Under the pieces are notes generated by a model. The model searched no databases. It was not told the DNA's origin and saw only the letters and a list, made by a program, of their open reading frames with translations. Shown here piece after piece: positions 5,974 through 8,860 of a DNA stretch of 8,860 nucleotides; the stretch's first letter is position 1, and each line of letters opens with the position of its first letter. This DNA comes from JAVZOV01 sp049976445 (GTDB lineage Archaea; Thermoproteota; Thermoprotei; Gearchaeales; WAQG01): positions 1-8,860 of the forward strand of contig JBMFIF010000064.1 of NCBI GenBank assembly GCA_049976445.1. The letters run 5' to 3'. Both the position numbers and the translations under genes were made by a program.

Positions 5974-6056
5974 AGAGACTGTCCACATAAGAATTCACCG
6001 ACACCTCACCACAAGTAGTACCGCAAACTCACATAAAGCTTACGTGGACAGTCTCT
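5974..6056. repeat. 83-bp right-end module bounded by inverted 18-bp tips
   Basis: AGAGACTGTCCACATAAG at 5974-5991 is repeated in inverse orientation at 6039-6056 with one mismatch (A to G at position 14). The outer 50 bases (6007-6056) form the right inverted repeat of the whole element. The module therefore looks like a miniature inverted-repeat element, or the product of two element ends brought together. Flanks AAAAT and CAATG show no duplication. As RNA or single-stranded DNA it would fold into an 18-bp stem with a 47-base loop. Confidence 0.75.
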
Positions 6057-6855
6057 CAATGCCATTAATTCTTCTTCTAGTACCTGCTATAGGATACGTT
6101 TTTACTGTTTTTCTCCAAACATAAAGTAGAGTTTCAGGACTGGCACCAATTATAGAATGATCATCTAACTTAAAATAGTACGCATAAGGTAACATATTTA
6201 GCATGTTTAAGAGTTTAATGAATAACACCATTTCATTTCCCTTAAATTCGTAAACTTTATATCGTGAGAGAACTATTTGGAAAACTTCCCCATTTATGAT
6301 TCTTTGTTTAGCCTCTCGTACTATTTTTTCAAATTCATTTTTACTGTGAGAATTTTCTAAGAATTTAAGTTTCATAAAAGTTTCATGTTCATTGTAAAAA
6401 TGTTGTGTAAATATGGATTTTATATCATTTTCTGAAAAATCATTCGTATATATAACTTGAGCTATTCCTTTATTGATTTCAGCTTGAATTGAAATCTTAG
6501 GAATTATGAATACAGCTATAGGAAATTCAGGGAAACCAATGTCATTTAAAAGGCTAGGTTCGGAGTATACTAATGCTTCGTATGAAAGATAACCGATTAT
6601 TGGGAGATTTTTATGAAGATTTCTTGCTAAACTATACATATTTTTAAGGTCTTTGAACGGGTCTTTCTCATAATTTAGTGTTTTGGTTTCGTTATTATTA
6701 ATTACTATGGATTTCTTGTAAAGCTTGTAAAAAACCTCAGCTCCAATAGAAATATTAATTTTGGATCCCTGTGAACTATAAAATATCGCATACGGTTCCT
6801 TTTTAAACATTAATGGAATGATTTTTATTATGTTCGATATTTCTTTTGTAGACAA
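6040..6855 (-). pseudogene. trpE: anthranilate synthase component I, C-terminally truncated by the element
   Basis: TrpE converts chorismate to anthranilate, with TrpG supplying ammonia. About 266 genuine residues remain. The N-terminal domain includes GYLSYEALV; the chorismate-binding domain starts with GEVFQIVLSRY, IIGASPETLL and YPIAGTR (residues 253-260). The frame then enters the inverted repeat at 6056, adds five residues (ERLST) and stops. Missing are roughly 150-170 residues of catalytic domain, including the family HIVS, FPAGTVSGAPK and AGAGIV regions, so activity is not expected. In the N-terminal domain the usual LLES feedback-site motif reads FYSS. The start is uncertain: TTG 6855 lies 16 nt after trpF but lacks a close ribosome-binding site. 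An ATT at 6879 lies 7 nt after GAGGTG but would be a rare start. No remaining trpE sequence lies beyond the element. Confidence 0.88.
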
Positions 6856-6871
6856 TTTAATGAATCTAAAA

Positions 6872-7516
6872 TTATAAATTTTTAACCACCTCTATTAATT
6901 TTTTAATCTTTATTGGATCTTTCTTTCCAACTTTTATTTCAACACCGCTACTTACATCAATCACATCAGGTTTAATTTCTTTAAAAAACTGTACATTTTC
7001 AGGATTTATTCCTCCAGCAACACCGCAAGGTCTAAATAGTGAGCAAAACTTATTGTAAAAATCTAAAGGAAGTTTAAGACCATTTTGATTAATAGTTTTA
7101 GAACTCTTCTGAACGTCTATCAGTAAATATTCTATTTTATTTTTTAGAGTATTAAGTTCACTAATAAGTGAGATATCAAAATCATTACCATTAGGATCTA
7201 TTATAATTACTGGTGACACTTTAAGACCTAAGCTTGCAATAAAGTTTACATCTTCTTTCGGTATAGGATTATAGTGCAGTTGAAAGATCTCAAACGTATT
7301 TGACAGTTTATCAATCAGACTAAGCTTTTTATGATTTACTATAACTGCAACTGGTTTAGCAGTTTTTATTGATGATGAAATTTCTAAAGCTTTTTCAAGG
7401 CTTACTCCTCTAGCTAGATTTTCATCAATGATAATACCAATATAGTGAACCCCAAGGTTATCAATCATTAAAGCATCCTCTTTTAATGTAACACCACAAA
7501 TTTTCACTTTAATCAA
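6872..7516 (-). CDS. trpF: phosphoribosylanthranilate isomerase
   Basis: This TIM-barrel enzyme catalyses the Amadori rearrangement of phosphoribosyl-anthranilate to CdRP, the third step of tryptophan synthesis. The 214 residues fit the family. The first strand KICG carries the catalytic Cys7, and QLH is at 79-81. The likely general acid Asp134 lies in EYLLID. The phosphate-binding GGINPENV spans 168-175, and DVSSGVE 187-193 closes the barrel. The loop after Asp134, usually containing GGTG and FDW, reads SSKTINQNGLKLPLDF, so it is diverged. The start is TTG 7516, overlapping the end of trpD by 8 nt. GGAGGT 9 nt upstream supports it over GTG 7507, which would lie 18 nt from that site. It is followed after 16 nt by the broken trpE. 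Confidence 0.92.
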   Translation of the reverse strand: MIKVKICGVTLKEDALMIDNLGVHYIGIIIDENLARGVSLEKALEISSSIKTAKPVAVIVNHKKLSLIDKLSNTFEIFQLHYNPIPKEDVNFIASLGLKVSPVIIIDPNGNDFDISLISELNTLKNKIEYLLIDVQKSSKTINQNGLKLPLDFYNKFCSLFRPCGVAGGINPENVQFFKEIKPDVIDVSSGVEIKVGKKDPIKIKKLIEVVKNL

Positions 7517-8531
7517 TGTTAACTAACCTCCTTGCTTCAGATACAATTTCATTTAGTTTTCTCCATGCTAAACCTTCCTTAATTTGGTTAAGAGATTTTT
7601 TGAATCCTTCATGGATTGACCTGACTTCATCGATAAGATAGAGCGCTAATCCGGAATTAAGAGCTATGAAAGCCGATGTTGCACGATCTTTACCTTTTAA
7701 ACCTTCTAAATCTTTTTTAAATATTTCCTCTTTTGTTTTTCCTGTTATGGCTTCAACGGGAATTTTTTGTAAATTCAAATCTTTTGGATGTATTATTATT
7801 TCTTGAAGTGATTCTTTTATAATTACTCTTGTAGGACCTATTGGAGATACTTCATCCATTCCTGGATAACCTGTTACAATAGCGTATTTTCTCTCACTAG
7901 ATCCTGTTAAGGCATTTGAGATAATATTTGCGATTTTTTCATTAGGAGTTCCTATGATTTGAGCTGTAGGTCTTGCAGGGTTTATTAAGGGGGCCACTAG
8001 GTTAAATATTGTTCTGATACTAAGTTTCTTTCTTACTGGAGCTATATTTTTGAGTGCCAGATGGTATTGTGGAGCATATAAAAATGCAAAGTTTACGGAA
8101 TCAATAAGTTTAGATGCAATTTTAGCATCATGTTCTATTGGATAACCTACCGCTTCCATAAAATCTGCTGATCCAAAAAGACTCGAAAAACCTCTGTTAC
8201 CATGTTTTGCAACTGGAATTCCCATCGAAGCTATAACAATTGATGCTAACGTAGACGCATTAATAGTATTTAGACCATCTCCCCCTGTACCTACTATATC
8301 TATAACTTTTTTTGTAGTATTTACACGTGTGACGTTTTCTTCTAACGCTTTTGAAAAACCTTGAAATTCTTGCGGTGTTTCGCCTTTAACTCTGAGACCC
8401 ATTAAGAGCGCCGATGCCTCAATAGGATCATAATATCCTTTTAACATTATTATACATGATGAGTATGCTTCTTCTAAACTTAAACTTCTACCTTCAGCTA
8501 GTTTTGCTATTAGTTCTTTCAATACTCTCAT
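7509..8531 (-). CDS. trpD: anthranilate phosphoribosyltransferase
   Basis: This enzyme transfers phosphoribose from PRPP to anthranilate, the second step of the pathway. The 340 residues match the family. After an alpha-helical N-terminal domain come the PRPP/Mg-binding GTGGDG (81-86), NAST (91-94), KHGNR (109-113), and YAPQYH (152-157). Arg167 and IRTIFNL (172-178) follow, then the Mg-binding DEVSPIG (Asp226, Glu227). The strongly conserved GPLTNP reads APLINP (180-185), a noticeable double change near the anthranilate tunnel; all ligand-contact residues I can recognise are otherwise kept. The ATG overlaps the trpB stop in an ATGA arrangement, implying coupling. The final codons contain the ribosome-binding site for trpF. 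Confidence 0.95.
   Translation of the reverse strand: MRVLKELIAKLAEGRSLSLEEAYSSCIIMLKGYYDPIEASALLMGLRVKGETPQEFQGFSKALEENVTRVNTTKKVIDIVGTGGDGLNTINASTLASIVIASMGIPVAKHGNRGFSSLFGSADFMEAVGYPIEHDAKIASKLIDSVNFAFLYAPQYHLALKNIAPVRKKLSIRTIFNLVAPLINPARPTAQIIGTPNEKIANIISNALTGSSERKYAIVTGYPGMDEVSPIGPTRVIIKESLQEIIIHPKDLNLQKIPVEAITGKTKEEIFKKDLEGLKGKDRATSAFIALNSGLALYLIDEVRSIHEGFKKSLNQIKEGLAWRKLNEIVSEARRLVNID
7526..7531 (-). promoter_or_regulatory. ribosome-binding site deciding the TTG start of trpF
   Basis: GGAGGT on the minus strand, within the last codons of trpD, is a full match to the archaeal anti-Shine-Dalgarno core. It is 9 nt from TTG 7516 but 18 nt from the alternative GTG 7507. Confidence 0.7.
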
Positions 8532-8860
8532 CCCTCATAGAAATCTTCATCATAAAGACCATGTCCGCTAAGATTAAAGAGAATCACCTTTGCTTCTCTA
8601 GATTGTTTTACTTTGAGAGCTTCCTCAATTGTGGCTGCTATTGCATGAGCACTTTCTGGTGCTGGAAGTATCCCCTCTGTTTTATAAAAGAGTTCTGCAG
8701 CTTTTTTAACTTCTTCAGGAGAATAACTTTTAGGTTTCACTAAACCTTCATTAATTAATACAGATAAACTTGCTGCTACCCCATGAAATCTTAAACCTGC
8801 AGCTTTTATAGGAGGAGGTATGAAATCTCTTCCAATGTTTATCATTTTAATCATTGGTAA
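8528..8860 (-). CDS. trpB: tryptophan synthase beta chain, TrpB2 type (C-terminal part, cut by window edge)
   Basis: TrpB condenses indole and serine to tryptophan using PLP. The frame is open to the window edge, and the Met codons near it are internal. The visible 110 residues are the C-terminal part: GRDFIPPPIKAAGLRFHG, GILPAPESAHAI and FNLSGHGLYDEDFY. The FIPPP and LRFHG motifs mark the TrpB2 branch, common in archaea, rather than classical TrpB1. The PLP lysine and the nucleotide-like glycine loop lie outside the window. The stop overlaps the trpD ATG (ATGA), so it is upstream in the same trp operon. Confidence 0.92.
   Translation of the reverse strand, partial: LPMIKMINIGRDFIPPPIKAAGLRFHGVAASLSVLINEGLVKPKSYSPEEVKKAAELFYKTEGILPAPESAHAIAATIEEALKVKQSREAKVILFNLSGHGLYDEDFYEG

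Larger units (their letters stand above)
4798..6056. mobile_element. 1,259-bp inverted-repeat element carrying an HNH-type gene, no transposase
   Basis: The left end (4798-4847) and the reverse complement of the right end (6056-6007) match at 44 of 50 positions. Both start AGAGACTGTCCAC and share TAAGCTTTATGTGAGTTTG. The right tip joins directly onto truncated trpE, which marks that boundary precisely. The interior holds one gene (HNH/zinc-ribbon protein) and a structured noncoding half. No reading frame resembles a DDE, tyrosine, serine or HUH transposase, so the element is non-autonomous, or an IS whose transposase has been lost or replaced. Flanks (CGATA to the left, CAATG to the right) show no target-site duplication, which suggests recombination after insertion. 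I cannot assign an IS family. An alternative reading is a lone element end at 4798 plus a separate 83-bp mini-element at 5974-6056. Confidence 0.75.

Noticed and set aside
4790..6064. Target-site duplication around the element
   Set aside because: The flanks CGATA (before 4798) and CAATG (after 6056) do not match at any short length, and the flanks of the inner tip at 5974 do not match either.

Overview
The window looks like a thermophilic archaeal chromosome, most likely Thermoproteota (Crenarchaeota). The evidence is archaeal TATA boxes (TTTATATA, TTTATAAA), GGAGGT/GGTG ribosome-binding sites, frequent GTG/TTG starts, rich use of AGA/AGG/ATA codons, a substrate-binding protein with a Tat-like signal and a Thr/Val-rich stalk, and a TrpB2-type tryptophan synthase beta chain in a compact trp operon ordered trpB-trpD-trpF-trpE. 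Species cannot be named from the sequence alone.

Layout. (1) 31-4780, all on the minus strand: a complete branched-chain-amino-acid-type (HAAT family) ABC importer transcribed livK-livH-livM-livG-livF from a TATA box at 4773-4780. A possible 44-codon reading frame is coupled to the end of livF through an ATGA overlap. (2) 4798-6056: a 1,259-bp mobile-element-like insert with 50-bp imperfect terminal inverted repeats (44/50 identical). It has no recognisable transposase. Its only convincing gene, on the plus strand, encodes a 217-residue zinc-ribbon/HNH-nuclease-like protein. The left part is noncoding and structured: a TATA box, hairpins, a hairpin plus T-tract terminator, and a large inverted repeat holding two 19-bp palindromes that differ by a symmetric, compensated change. 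The right end is an 83-bp segment that is itself bounded by two inverted copies of the 18-bp tip. (3) 6057-8860, minus strand: the distal part of a trp operon, with the end of trpB2, then trpD, trpF and a trpE cut off after about 266 residues exactly at the element tip.

How it fits together. The Trp genes overlap or nearly touch and would be translated as a coupled unit. The unit ends abruptly: the catalytic C-terminal part of anthranilate synthase I is missing, and across the element the sequence resumes 18 bp upstream of the livK TATA box rather than in trpE. No target duplication flanks the element. Either the element mediated a deletion, inversion or recombination that removed the rest of trpE (and whatever followed), or the contig was joined through a repeat copy. 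The liv operon keeps its own promoter and looks intact. Its substrate (branched-chain amino acids, other amino acids or amides) cannot be fixed from sequence.

The main items for follow-up are the HNH-only element with its structured noncoding half, the trpE break, the covarying palindromes, and the divergent ATPase motifs in LivF and LivG.
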